From Pseudomonas morbosilactucae (GTDB taxonomy: Bacteria; Pseudomonadota; Gammaproteobacteria; Pseudomonadales; Pseudomonadaceae), in contig NZ_JALQCW010000070.1 in the NCBI RefSeq assembly GCF_023241715.1, positions 1 through 64,000 on the forward strand: a stretch of 64,000 bases of DNA. Direction: 5' to 3'. Positions 35,017-42,891 of the stretch are shown in pieces (position 1 is the first letter of the stretch; every line of letters starts with the position of its first letter). Under the pieces are notes generated by a model. That model saw nothing but the letters and a program-made list of their open reading frames with translations. It did no database searches and was not told the DNA's origin. Position numbers and translations under genes: made by a program.

Positions 35017-37422
35017 TCAATACACCCAGCTCAAGGTCAGCGTGGCGTTGCGTGGGTCGCCATAGAAGTTGTTGCCACCACGGTGACGGTTGGAGACCGG
35101 GATGTAGTAGGTCTTGTCGGTGAGGTTGTTGCCCACCAGGCTCAGGGTGGTGTGCTGGTCGACGCGGTAGGCGAGGTTGGCGTTGAACAGGGTGTAGCCG
35201 CCCTGGTACATGTCGCGGGTGGTGTCGGTGCTGCTCTGGGTGGTCAGGCCGCCGCCGATGCTCCAGCGCTCGCCATCGCCGGCCAGGCGGTAGTCGGTGT
35301 AGAGCCGGAACAGGTGCTTGGGGAACCATTCGTTGAACGGGTCCCCGGCCTTGACGGTGCTGGACACGTCCTCCAGGTATTCGCTGCGAGTGAAGGTGTA
35401 GCCGGCGGACAGCTGCCAGCGCGGGCTGAGGGCGCCGGACGCTTCCAGTTCCAGGCCCTGGCTGCGGACCTTGCCCGAGGCCTCGTTGCAGTTGTCCTGG
35501 CAGGTCGGGTTGCCGTTATCGATGCCGCGGTTTTCCTGGAGGATGCGGAACAGCGCCGCCGACAGGTTGAGGTCGCCGCCGAAGTATTCACCCTTGATCC
35601 CGGTTTCATAATTGGCGCCGACGATGGGCTTGAGCGGGGTGTTGGACTCGTCCACCAGGTTCTGCGGTTTGAAGATGCTGGTGTAACTGGCGTACCAGGA
35701 CAGGTGCTCGCTGAAGTCCCAGACCAGCCCGCCGTACGGCGTGAGTTTACCGTCTTCGCGGTACGGCGAACGGCTCTCGACACCGGTGCCGAGGTTCTTG
35801 AAACGGGAGTTGAAATAGAAGCTGCTGTAGCGGCTGCCGAGGATCAGCTTGAGCTCGTCGCTCAGGTTGAACCGCGTGGTGGCGTACAGGCCACGCTGGT
35901 AGTTGTCGTAGCGGTAACGGTTGCGATACGGCACCTCGGGCTTATCCAGGCTGGCGGGGTCGAAGCCATAGACGTCGATCACCGCTGTCTGCGCGCCGAT
36001 GCCCCGCAGGTTGTCGTAGAGCTCTTTCTGATAATCCCCACCCAGCACCAGTTCATGCTCACGGCCCAGCAGCGGGAACTTGCCGGACAGGTTGAGGTTG
36101 GCCGAATACTGGTCGCCCTGGTTGTGCCGGGCGATGTAGTTGTTCAAGCGCGCCGTACCGGCCGCCCCCACTCCCGCCGTGCCGTTGCCGAACACGCCGA
36201 TGAACTGCCCCTCGGCGTCAGACTGGGTGTAGTTGAGGGCACTGCTCAGGGTCCAGTTGTCGTCCAGGTGATGCTCGACCTCGGCGAACAGGTGGGTCTT
36301 TTCATAGGTCATGTGGTTCCAGCTGGCGCCCAGGAAGGTCGAGCGCGACAGGTCAAGGCTGCTGTAGTCGGTGGACATGGGCACGCCGTAGAGGTTGGGC
36401 ACGCTGTGGCTTTTTTGCCAGTTGAAGCCGGTGGTCAGGCTGGTGTCGGGGGACAGGTCATAGGCCAGGCTGGCGAACAGTACCTGGCGGTCGCCGCCGA
36501 CGTAATCGACGAACGACTGATTCTGCTGATACACCGTGACCAGCCGCCCACGCAGCGACGCATCGCTGTTCAAGGGGCCGGAGACGTCGATCTCATTGCG
36601 GTACTTGTCCCAGGAACCGGCACTCAAGCGAGTGGACAGTTGAACGTCCCGGGTCGGCGCCTTGCGCACCAGGTTCACCGTGCCGCCCGGTTCGCCGGTG
36701 CCCTGGGTCAGGCCAGAGGCGCCACGCAGCACTTCGACCCGGTCGTAGATCGCCAGGTCGGGGGAGTCGCTGGAGGCTTCGGCCGACCCCATGCCCGGCA
36801 CACTGCCCTGGAACTGCGAGCTGACGCCGTTCTGCTGGACGTTGTCCATGGCAAACCCCCGGGAATAGAAACGCGCCTGGTCCGGCGTCTCGTACAGCAC
36901 ATTGACCCCGGTCACCTGGCTCAAGGCGTCTTCCAGGCGAGTCATGTTCTGGTCGTCCATGCGCTGGCGCGTGACCACACTCACCGACTGCGGGGTTTGC
37001 CGCGGGCTCAGGTTGAGCTTGGTCGCGGTGCGCATCTCGCCGGTGGTGTAGGAACCGCTGCCCTCGGTGGTCGAGCCCAATTGCCCGCCACGAACCGTGG
37101 TGGCAGCGAGGTTCAAGGCCCCTGGCAGGTCTTCCATGATCAGCCACACCGGCCCTTGCTGGCGGGCACTCAGGCCGGTGCCGGCGAGCAGCAGGCGCAG
37201 GGCTGCATCGGGTTCGAAACGGCCGCTCAGGGCCGGCGCCAAACGCTGGGCCACCAGGCGATCGTCCACCGCCAGGGTCAGGCCGGCGAGGCTGCCCAAT
37301 TGGCGCAGGGATTGACCCAGGGGCTGGGCCGGCAAGGCCAGTTCCAGCGGGGCGGCCTGGGCGTGCAACACGCCGGCCAGGGCACTGGCGGCGATCAGGG
37401 TATTGAGCGAAATGCGCAGCAT
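35017..37422 (-). CDS. TonB-dependent siderophore receptor with signalling domain
   Basis: 801 residues from the ATG at 37422. After a signal peptide (LNTLIAASALAGVLHAQA) comes an STN domain (about 25-75), which contacts the anti-sigma factor. The plug follows (RQTPQSVSVVTRQRMDDQ... GASGLTQGTGEPGGTVNLVRK), then a beta-barrel ending in aromatic WVY. It resembles FpvA/FoxA-like ferric siderophore receptors. FecR- and FecI-like genes precede it on the same strand, so ligand binding outside should switch on its own transcription. The siderophore cannot be named. Confidence 0.93.
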   Translation of the reverse strand: MLRISLNTLIAASALAGVLHAQAAPLELALPAQPLGQSLRQLGSLAGLTLAVDDRLVAQRLAPALSGRFEPDAALRLLLAGTGLSARQQGPVWLIMEDLPGALNLAATTVRGGQLGSTTEGSGSYTTGEMRTATKLNLSPRQTPQSVSVVTRQRMDDQNMTRLEDALSQVTGVNVLYETPDQARFYSRGFAMDNVQQNGVSSQFQGSVPGMGSAEASSDSPDLAIYDRVEVLRGASGLTQGTGEPGGTVNLVRKAPTRDVQLSTRLSAGSWDKYRNEIDVSGPLNSDASLRGRLVTVYQQNQSFVDYVGGDRQVLFASLAYDLSPDTSLTTGFNWQKSHSVPNLYGVPMSTDYSSLDLSRSTFLGASWNHMTYEKTHLFAEVEHHLDDNWTLSSALNYTQSDAEGQFIGVFGNGTAGVGAAGTARLNNYIARHNQGDQYSANLNLSGKFPLLGREHELVLGGDYQKELYDNLRGIGAQTAVIDVYGFDPASLDKPEVPYRNRYRYDNYQRGLYATTRFNLSDELKLILGSRYSSFYFNSRFKNLGTGVESRSPYREDGKLTPYGGLVWDFSEHLSWYASYTSIFKPQNLVDESNTPLKPIVGANYETGIKGEYFGGDLNLSAALFRILQENRGIDNGNPTCQDNCNEASGKVRSQGLELEASGALSPRWQLSAGYTFTRSEYLEDVSSTVKAGDPFNEWFPKHLFRLYTDYRLAGDGERWSIGGGLTTQSSTDTTRDMYQGGYTLFNANLAYRVDQHTTLSLVGNNLTDKTYYIPVSNRHRGGNNFYGDPRNATLTLSWVY

Positions 37423-37501
37423 GGTGTTTCTCGTTAAGGGTCGGCAGATACCCATTGACGAAGGGGGTGAGCAAATCCCTGATGTCGGCTGCGAAAAAAA
37501 T

Positions 37502-38416
37502 TCAGCGGGCCACCAGCACGGTAAAGCTGCCCCGCTCCTCCACCCGCACCGCCGCCAACTGCGGCAGGCTGTGGAGGAAGGTGTCGACGTCGGCGGTCTG
37601 CACCACCGCCGTCAGGCTCAGGCTCGACCGGCCCTCCACCCGCAGCGGCCGTTGCCGGTAGCGCGACAGCCCAGCGGCAATCTCCACCAGGTCGGCGCGG
37701 TCGAAGGTCAGGCTGCCCTGCTCGAAACTGAAGGCCCCCGCCGCCGCCCGCTGAATGCGCTGTACCTGCCCCCGCTCATCCGCCTCGGCCACCTGATCGC
37801 GCTCCAGCACCAGGCGCTGCCGGGCACTGCCGAACTCCACCCGGCCGCGATCGACACTGACCTGCACCCGCCGCTCGAAACGCTCCACCACAAAACGCGT
37901 GCCCAGTACCCGCACCTGGGCCACACCGGCCTCCACGGTGAACGGTCGCTGCGGGTCGGGGCGCACGTCGAAAATCGCCCGCCCCTGCAACAGAAACAGC
38001 TGGCGGCCGTGTTCGGTAAAAGTCACGTGAATGCGGGTGGCAGCGTCCAGCACCAACTGGCTGCCGTCCGACAGCGTCTCCCGGCGCCGCTCGCCAATGC
38101 CCGTGACCAGTTGCAAATCCCCCAGGGCGCGGTAACGCAGGGTCAGCAGCGACGCCAGGCTGGACAAGGCCGCCAAACCTAGCAGCCCGTTGCGCACAAA
38201 CCGCCGACGGCCGAGGGACTCCATGGCGCCGGCCAGGGCCGCGGTTTTCGGGGTCGAGGAAAAATCCCCCCACAACTCGCTGAACACCTGGTACTCGGCG
38301 GCGTGGCGCGGGTCGGCAGCGAGCCAGGCCTGGAACGCCTGGCGCTCGGGATGATCGGCGGGCAAATCGAGCAACCGGGTGAACCAGCGCGCTGCCTGCT
38401 GACGGGTCGAACTCAC
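37502..38416 (-). CDS. FecR-family anti-sigma/sigma-regulator protein
   Basis: 304 residues. The N-terminal DUF4880 part (ARWFTRLLDLPADHPERQAFQAWLAADPRHAAEYQ) should bind the sigma factor. A single membrane segment lies near residues 75-95 (RNGLLGLAALSSLASLL). The FecR domain follows (LSDGSQLVLDAATRIHV, GRAIFDVR) in the periplasm, where it meets the receptor STN domain. The start overlaps the sigma gene by four bases. Confidence 0.92.
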   Translation of the reverse strand: MSSTRQQAARWFTRLLDLPADHPERQAFQAWLAADPRHAAEYQVFSELWGDFSSTPKTAALAGAMESLGRRRFVRNGLLGLAALSSLASLLTLRYRALGDLQLVTGIGERRRETLSDGSQLVLDAATRIHVTFTEHGRQLFLLQGRAIFDVRPDPQRPFTVEAGVAQVRVLGTRFVVERFERRVQVSVDRGRVEFGSARQRLVLERDQVAEADERGQVQRIQRAAAGAFSFEQGSLTFDRADLVEIAAGLSRYRQRPLRVEGRSSLSLTAVVQTADVDTFLHSLPQLAAVRVEERGSFTVLVAR

Positions 38417-38925
38417 GGCGCCAGCACCTCACGGGCCTGGCGCAAATCCAGCAAGGCCCGCATCAGATGACGCTCCACCATCGACAGGCTGATGCCCAAC
38501 ATGCGGGCGATTTCCGGCTGCCGATGGCCCTCGATCCGTGCCAGCCAGAACACTTCCCGGCAGCGCGGCGGCAAACAATCAAGGATGCGCTGCAAGGCCA
38601 GCAGACGCTGCTGCAGATCCGCCAGATGTTCCGCCGAAGGGGCAAAGTCCGCGTTTTCCTGCCGGTCCATCCAGGGCTCGCCCTGTTCCTCGGGCATCGG
38701 GTAATAGCGCGCCGCCTCACGGAAATGGTCGATCAACACCGAGTGCGCCACCCGGCGCAAATAGGCATTGGGCTGCTCGATGGGCGTGCGCTGGCTGGCC
38801 AACAGGAAACGGATAAAGGCATCGTGCAGCACATCGTAGGCCCGCTGCACACACTGAGTCCGGCGACTCAGGCTCAAGAGCAAGTCGGTGTAGGCCCAGC
38901 GCAAATTGATTCCGTTCCAATCCAT
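38413..38925 (-). CDS. ECF sigma factor, FecI type
   Basis: 170 residues from the ATG at 38925 (MDWNGINLRWAYTDLL). Sigma-2 has YDVLHDAFIRFL and PNAYLRRVAHSVLIDHFR; sigma-4 has LPPRCREVFWLARIEGHRQPEIARMLGISLSMVERHL. These are the iron-starvation sigma hallmarks. It should direct RNA polymerase to the receptor gene when released by the FecR-type protein. A weak Fur-like stretch lies about 110 bases upstream. Confidence 0.92.
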   Translation of the reverse strand: MDWNGINLRWAYTDLLLSLSRRTQCVQRAYDVLHDAFIRFLLASQRTPIEQPNAYLRRVAHSVLIDHFREAARYYPMPEEQGEPWMDRQENADFAPSAEHLADLQQRLLALQRILDCLPPRCREVFWLARIEGHRQPEIARMLGISLSMVERHLMRALLDLRQAREVLAP

Positions 38926-39035
38926 CCCGGCAGCCTCTGATCGGGCAGACAACACGTCGAACGCTCGACGCAAGGGGCACCGGCCCCAGCCAGCGGGGGC
39001 GGCGCGGCGAGGATAGAGCCTGGAAAATCAAAACG

Positions 39036-39058
39036 CAAATAGGAAGCGTTATTATTAG
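39036..39058 (-). promoter_or_regulatory. Weak Fur-box-like sequence upstream of the FecI gene
   Basis: On the minus strand the stretch contains AATAATAACGCTTCC, partly matching the Fur consensus GATAATGATAATCATTATC. Expected by analogy with other fecI genes, but the match is poor. Confidence 0.3.
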
Positions 39059-39100
39059 TGCGCTTTGGAGGGGCGGATAAATCCCCGCCCGGGGCTGGCG

Positions 39101-39421
39101 TCAGGGCTGTGGCTGGACGGATCTGCGCGATGATTTGCGCGTGACGCTGAACGGACTGGCCCGCTGTGGAAAGGCCTCTTTCGGGTAGTAGGCGACGCCG
39201 TACTCGACACTCCCATCACAGGACTTTGCCAGCCATTGCTCGCTGCGGTAGCCGTTGAGGCCCGTCGTAATCATGCCGAACTTTTCAATGCTGACCGGAC
39301 AACGGCTGCCGATGTCCTGTTTGATCAGTTGCAGCCATTGCTGATCGAGATCGCTGGCCAGAGCGCTGTGGGAAATGATTAGAAGCAGGGCTGCGGAGAA
39401 GTAGCGCATGGTTTTTTTCAT
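39101..39421 (-). CDS. Small exported hypothetical protein
   Basis: 106 residues from the ATG at 39421, which gives a good signal peptide (MKKTMRYFSAALLLIISHSA, cleaved near LAS-D). The mature part has two Cys (SRCPVS, KSCDGS) likely to be disulfide-bonded, YGVAYYPKEAFPQ and a basic tail. No family recognised. It marks the edge of the A/T-richer region. Confidence 0.6.
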   Translation of the reverse strand: MKKTMRYFSAALLLIISHSALASDLDQQWLQLIKQDIGSRCPVSIEKFGMITTGLNGYRSEQWLAKSCDGSVEYGVAYYPKEAFPQRASPFSVTRKSSRRSVQPQP

Positions 39422-39648
39422 GAGTGGCCGAGTATTTAAGTTGAAGAACATTTGGGGTGGGCGTGTGCTGTAACACCAACCAAACGTGGATAGTGCCGCA
39501 GCCTGAACGACACTGGTCATTGAGCCAAGGTATCAAAGCAATACCCTCAGAAGTCAAAATGCCATTATTCTAAGCGCCATCGCTTGCGCCTCAGTGATCA
39601 ATGAGCGCAGAGCTTCAAACGTGCAGGATCCACCGACAAGGAGTCTAA

Positions 39649-40185
39649 ATGCTATCCCCTGAACTCTCACTGCCCGGGAAGCTTGATAACAGCCTGACCA
39701 AAGGTTTTTGTTTTCTGTTTGGTGGGCTAGTTAATGCATTGATTTGGCTATTGGGTCTTTTTTCTCTGGCCGCCTTAGTTTCAGAAATTTTCGAATATGG
39801 CGAGGGCCTAGCCGACGTTTCATGGGATGAGTGGGGGTTTATGCTGTTTTTCGTATTGTTGCTTTGGAGGCATATCCGTTATAGCCAGTACTTTGCTACA
39901 GGGTTTTGGAAAGGACTAAGTCGATTGTTAACTTTTCAAGGGCGGTTGGCTTGCGCATGGCTTAGTGTTTTCGGACTTTTAGTCATTTTCGAGCAGCAAG
40001 CGGGGGCTCCAATTGATCTGATCAACACTGTTGCGGATCCTGTAGCAGAGCTCACTGTATTAGGTTTTGCCCTTTTGGCGCTCTACTTGGCGGCACCTAC
40101 CGCGCCTGCTCAACGCTCTCGGTCAACCACCACTTCTAGCGTGGAACCCACGCTGACTAACGCCGAAAAGGAAGTCACCGCGTGA
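39649..40185 (+). CDS. Membrane protein of unknown function (first gene of the A/T-rich cluster)
   Basis: 178 residues. Four hydrophobic stretches are visible: about 18-46 (GFCFLFGGLVNALIWLLGLF), 62-75 (EWGFMLFFVLLLW), 95-115 and 128-148, then a Ser/Thr-rich tail. AAGGAG lies 12 bases before the ATG. Codon use is more A/T-ending than in flanking genes, and the sequence matches no family I know. Its last bases overlap the next gene. Confidence 0.7.
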   Translation: MLSPELSLPGKLDNSLTKGFCFLFGGLVNALIWLLGLFSLAALVSEIFEYGEGLADVSWDEWGFMLFFVLLLWRHIRYSQYFATGFWKGLSRLLTFQGRLACAWLSVFGLLVIFEQQAGAPIDLINTVADPVAELTVLGFALLALYLAAPTAPAQRSRSTTTSSVEPTLTNAEKEVTA

Positions 40186-40526
40186 AAGTCTTTAACCTTG
40201 CACTTTCTCTAGTGCTCAGTGGCGCTACTACTTCTTATGCTTTGGCCAATGATGATGCTGAACACCTGATCATCAGTTGCCAGGAGCTGCTGAAAATTTA
40301 CTCAAAGCGCGATCAACAACATCTGCTTGCTGGTCTTACAACCTCTACGTCTGAAGCCCTAAGGGCAGGTTACTGCCGTGGCGTACTCGATGAGTTTCGG
40401 CGCAGCAATGAGTCCTGCACACAGAGCAACTGGTACGTTCAAGCCGAAAGTATCGCAAAGTACTCAGTGTATGCAGAGAAACAGTCGTCAGTTAAATCAC
40501 TGTTGAAGCAATCCTGTGAGCTCTAA
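40182..40526 (+). CDS. Exported Rap1a/Tai-like protein
   Basis: 114 residues with a GTG start in a GTGA overlap with the membrane protein gene. A signal peptide (MKVFNLALSLVLSGATTSYALA) is followed by about 90 residues with four Cys: ISCQELL, GYCRGVLDEF, ESCTQS and QSCEL. The Cys spacing and YCRGVLD resemble the Rap1a/Tai family, some of which are periplasmic immunity proteins of type VI effectors. No effector gene is evident here, so this label is tentative. Confidence 0.6.
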   Translation: MKVFNLALSLVLSGATTSYALANDDAEHLIISCQELLKIYSKRDQQHLLAGLTTSTSEALRAGYCRGVLDEFRRSNESCTQSNWYVQAESIAKYSVYAEKQSSVKSLLKQSCEL

Positions 40527-41271
40527 TCCAGACCAGTGGCCTGAGCATACAAAGGTGTTGGAAAGACTGCTTTGCCCGCCGCTATCGGCTCCTCTTTCTC
40601 AAAAGCAATACGGTGCACTCAGAGTCTCGCTTAATACGCTGATTGAGGCGCTTGCGAGTGCGGGAAAGGGCCGCGGGGCGCTGAAAGCAACACTACCACC
40701 ACTCATAGACATGAAGCGCAGCAGACTCAATGGACCTGGCGCTAGAGGTAGTCGCGAACGTTGGCAGCTCAATCCTGACAATGAGGTGCTGATCTGGAAC
40801 GCCATCTTATTGCAGGGGCTGTTTGGTGTACCCAAAATCGCGATTACGCTCATCAGGGAGCATTCAGAGCGAAAGGCCTATGTGGGTTGGGCCAGTCAGC
40901 TCTTTCTGGGTCGCCAATCTGTGGCAGGGCTTGGACTGTTACGCCAGGAGATGATCATTCTCCTTGAGCGATTAGCCGAAGCGGATCTTTCCAAAGAAAA
41001 ACTACCGAATCCATTTGCAGATGCCTTGCCACAAATGGGATTCGGTCCCCACGAAGGTAATTTGCTGAAAACTCTGGCGAGTCAGACAGCTGTACTTTCG
41101 ATGGGAGACAGCATGATGGCTCACTATCTAAACGACGAACTAGAACTGGCCTATAAGAGGGCCAATGAAGTGGTGACAGATAATGCTCTCCTGCTGAAGT
41201 ACCGTGATCTCATCATCAGCGAATACCAGGAAGCGAAGGAGTTTGATGATTTGTTGGATTTCCTTCGCTGA
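40516..41271 (+). CDS. Hypothetical protein (cluster gene 3)
   Basis: 251 residues with a GTG start inside the end of the preceding gene (11-base overlap). Predicted soluble and mostly helical. A basic stretch MKRSRLNGPGARGSRERW lies near residues 66-83; the C-terminus is acidic (YQEAKEFDDLLDFLR). No known motif. Tight overlap suggests it works with the exported and membrane proteins encoded just upstream. Confidence 0.65.
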   Translation: MSSNPDQWPEHTKVLERLLCPPLSAPLSQKQYGALRVSLNTLIEALASAGKGRGALKATLPPLIDMKRSRLNGPGARGSRERWQLNPDNEVLIWNAILLQGLFGVPKIAITLIREHSERKAYVGWASQLFLGRQSVAGLGLLRQEMIILLERLAEADLSKEKLPNPFADALPQMGFGPHEGNLLKTLASQTAVLSMGDSMMAHYLNDELELAYKRANEVVTDNALLLKYRDLIISEYQEAKEFDDLLDFLR

Positions 41272-41331
41272 CCTATTGGTTGTGGAATCCACACAACGAA
41301 ACTGGTTCCGTCATCACACACGGAGCCAGTC

Positions 41332-41643
41332 ATGCACACCATTCAATCCATTCTCTCCTGCTGTCCACACCAGGTCAGCGCCTGTCACCAAGCCAGAGCC
41401 ATCGACATTGATCAAGCGCTGTTATCGGGAACGCCCTTTACCATTTTGGGCGGCAAGCGCGTGCGCTGTCGTGAAGGGTTGCTACGCTTCAAACTCGGCA
41501 GTGACTGGCGTTTGCTATATCAAATCACAGCTACCGGCTACTTACCTTGCGCGCTAGTCAGTCGTCAATGTTTCGAACGTGAGCTGAAGCGAAGGCGGGC
41601 CATCAAGGCCTGCAACCTTCAATCACAGGAGAAACACACATGA
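41332..41643 (+). CDS. Small Cys-containing hypothetical protein (cluster gene 4)
   Basis: 103 residues; CGGAG lies seven bases before the ATG. Several Cys occur (SCCPHQVSACHQ, VRCREG, LPCALVSRQCFE, IKACN). The middle, ILGGKRVRCREGLLRFKLGSDWRLLYQI, looks like a compact beta domain and the end is basic. Overlaps the next gene by four bases. No family recognised. Confidence 0.65.
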   Translation: MHTIQSILSCCPHQVSACHQARAIDIDQALLSGTPFTILGGKRVRCREGLLRFKLGSDWRLLYQITATGYLPCALVSRQCFERELKRRRAIKACNLQSQEKHT

Positions 41644-42146
41644 ATGCAGTCGTATCGCTGAACTCGCCACTGCTGGCGGAAAACGGCCTGGACATGCGCT
41701 TCAGCCGTCTGGATTTCGAGCGTTTGAAGCACAAGTACACTGAGTCCTCGGAGGCAGAAATGTCAGCGGCTGAATGGGATATGGCCGAACAAGAGTACCG
41801 CCGTTTTCTGACACTAAAGAGCTTCTACCCTTCTGTTGTATTGGTGCCCAGCAAGATGGTGGATACCCTCTGGCATGCGCATATTTTGGATACTCGCGCA
41901 TACCGCGAAGACTGCCAGCAGGTATTCGGTCGCTTTATTGATCATTACCCCTACTTCGGCATCTACGGCCAGGATGATTACCAAGAGCTAAAGAATGCCT
42001 TTGCTCAAACGGTCACCCTGTATGAAAAGCACTTTGGTGCGTATCCGGGGGGCGGTGACGAGACTCAGGCCATGCGTTGTGGTGACGACCATAAGTGCCA
42101 TGCACCGACCCCTTGCGCCTGCCGCGTAGAAGGCGCTTGTAAATAA
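41640..42146 (+). CDS. GRDP-like (glycine-rich-domain-containing) protein with Cys-rich tail (cluster gene 5)
   Basis: 168 residues. The central stretch VDTLWHAHILDTRAYREDC followed by GRFIDHYPYFG fits the W-H-x-H...Y..DC...G...H.P..G pattern of the GRDP/DUF1399 family, whose His residues could bind metal. The last 25 residues hold five Cys (RCGDD, HKCHAP, PCACR, GACK), like a metal- or disulfide-binding tail. The start lies in an ATGA overlap with gene 4. Biochemical role unknown. Confidence 0.7.
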   Translation: MNAVVSLNSPLLAENGLDMRFSRLDFERLKHKYTESSEAEMSAAEWDMAEQEYRRFLTLKSFYPSVVLVPSKMVDTLWHAHILDTRAYREDCQQVFGRFIDHYPYFGIYGQDDYQELKNAFAQTVTLYEKHFGAYPGGGDETQAMRCGDDHKCHAPTPCACRVEGACK

Positions 42147-42178
42147 CCCCTGCCCAACGCATTTAGGAAGCAATAATC

Positions 42179-42316
42179 ATGAGCAAACAACCGGCAAAAC
42201 CAAGCCGTCCGAACTCCCAGAACACACCTCGTCCGGTAGTTCCTAATCTGCCAAGTACCACGGGTAATAAGTCCGGCGGTGATCGCGCAAACTATCCACC
42301 AGCGAAATCTAAGTAA
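42179..42316 (+). CDS. 45-residue Pro/Asn/Ser-rich peptide gene (cluster gene 6)
   Basis: A short ORF, MSKQPAKPSRPNSQNTPRP and onward to ...YPPAKSK, with AGGAAG seven bases before the ATG and 32 bases after the GRDP-like gene. Basic, no Cys, low complexity, likely unstructured. Ribosome site and position support it as a real gene; there is no homology evidence. It could be a modified or secreted peptide, or a regulator of the protein before it. Confidence 0.5.
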   Translation: MSKQPAKPSRPNSQNTPRPVVPNLPSTTGNKSGGDRANYPPAKSK

Positions 42317-42326
42317 GCGTGTAGGG

Positions 42327-42367
42327 ATGACAGGCTGTAGGAGATGGAATTCGCCTCTGCCTGTCAT
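42327..42367 (+). terminator. Inverted repeat ending the A/T-rich cluster
   Basis: Perfect nine-base arms ATGACAGGC and GCCTGTCAT around a 23-base loop, ten bases after the peptide gene. No clear T-run follows. Confidence 0.5.
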
Positions 42368-42461
42368 GCTTTAATCCGCATCAATCGAGATGGCTTACCT
42401 TGATATCGTGCTCGAAAAATGGTTTCGGAAGAGCGCCCCTGGCCAAAACCAGCCCCCGTCT

Positions 42462-42497
42462 AAAAAACGCCGCTTCTCTCCCACCCAAAGCGGCGTT
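42462..42497 (-). terminator. Intrinsic terminator of the DUF3077 gene
   Basis: Ten-base perfect stem AACGCCGCTT/AAGCGGCGTT followed on the minus strand by TTTTTTAG. Its arms are nearly the same as those of the terminator at 54841-54876. Confidence 0.85.
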
Positions 42498-42517
42498 CAA
42501 ACGACCTCACCTCCTAC

Positions 42518-42796
42518 TTAAACCTCTCCCCGCTCCTGCAACCCGAACCCCACATCATCAATCACCGCCTTGCCCATTTCCGCGAGGAAGTGCGAGGCCC
42601 AGGCGTAGCGTTCGCCGTGTTCTTGCATGGCAGCGTCGAGGGCGAGTTTCTTTGCGTAGTAGAGCAAGGTCGAAGCCTGCTCCAAGGCCTGTTGCAACGG
42701 CACATCGGCGTTGACACGAAACAAGCTATGGTTGGGCACGCCGCACTCTCCGAAGGTAACGAAACCCAGGGTTTTAACAGCGCTTGACGTGCTCAT
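42518..42796 (-). CDS. DUF3077 family protein
   Basis: 92 residues. NHSLFRVNADVPLQQALEQASTLLYYAKKLALDAA and the following YAWASHFLAEMGKAVIDD are the family core; predicted two long helices. The family is common in Pseudomonas, often multi-copy and of unknown function. Its ATG overlaps the stop of a short leader ORF by four bases, and the long leader is rich in hairpins, so expression is probably controlled after transcription starts. Confidence 0.85.
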   Translation of the reverse strand: MSTSSAVKTLGFVTFGECGVPNHSLFRVNADVPLQQALEQASTLLYYAKKLALDAAMQEHGERYAWASHFLAEMGKAVIDDVGFGLQERGEV

Positions 42797-42891
42797 AGCC
42801 AGTCTCCTGACGGCGCCAGGAAGCGGCTTTGTGTGAGCAGAGAACAGCGAGAGGGAAGGCAGTGAGGTACAAACGGGTTACCGGCGTACAT
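42793..42891 (-). CDS. Putative 32-residue leader peptide coupled to the DUF3077 gene
   Basis: Minus-strand ORF starting MYAGNPFVPHCLPSRCSLL, with GGGAG eight bases upstream. Its TGA overlaps the DUF3077 ATG as ATGA, so DUF3077 translation would depend on ribosomes finishing this ORF. The GTAGGAGTTTCAA-like ribosome site is of a kind seen before DUF3077 genes in other pseudomonads. Translation itself is unproven. Confidence 0.5.
   Translation of the reverse strand: MYAGNPFVPHCLPSRCSLLTQSRFLAPSGDWL

Noticed and set aside
35083..37437. 784-codon open frame opposite the STN-type receptor gene
   Set aside because: Antisense shadow of a strongly supported TonB receptor in high-GC DNA; low-complexity Gly/Val/Gln-rich product with no domain.
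40182..40526. Type VI immunity protein
   Set aside because: The Rap1a-like Cys pattern alone is not enough and no effector, VgrG or PAAR gene is nearby; kept only as a family resemblance.
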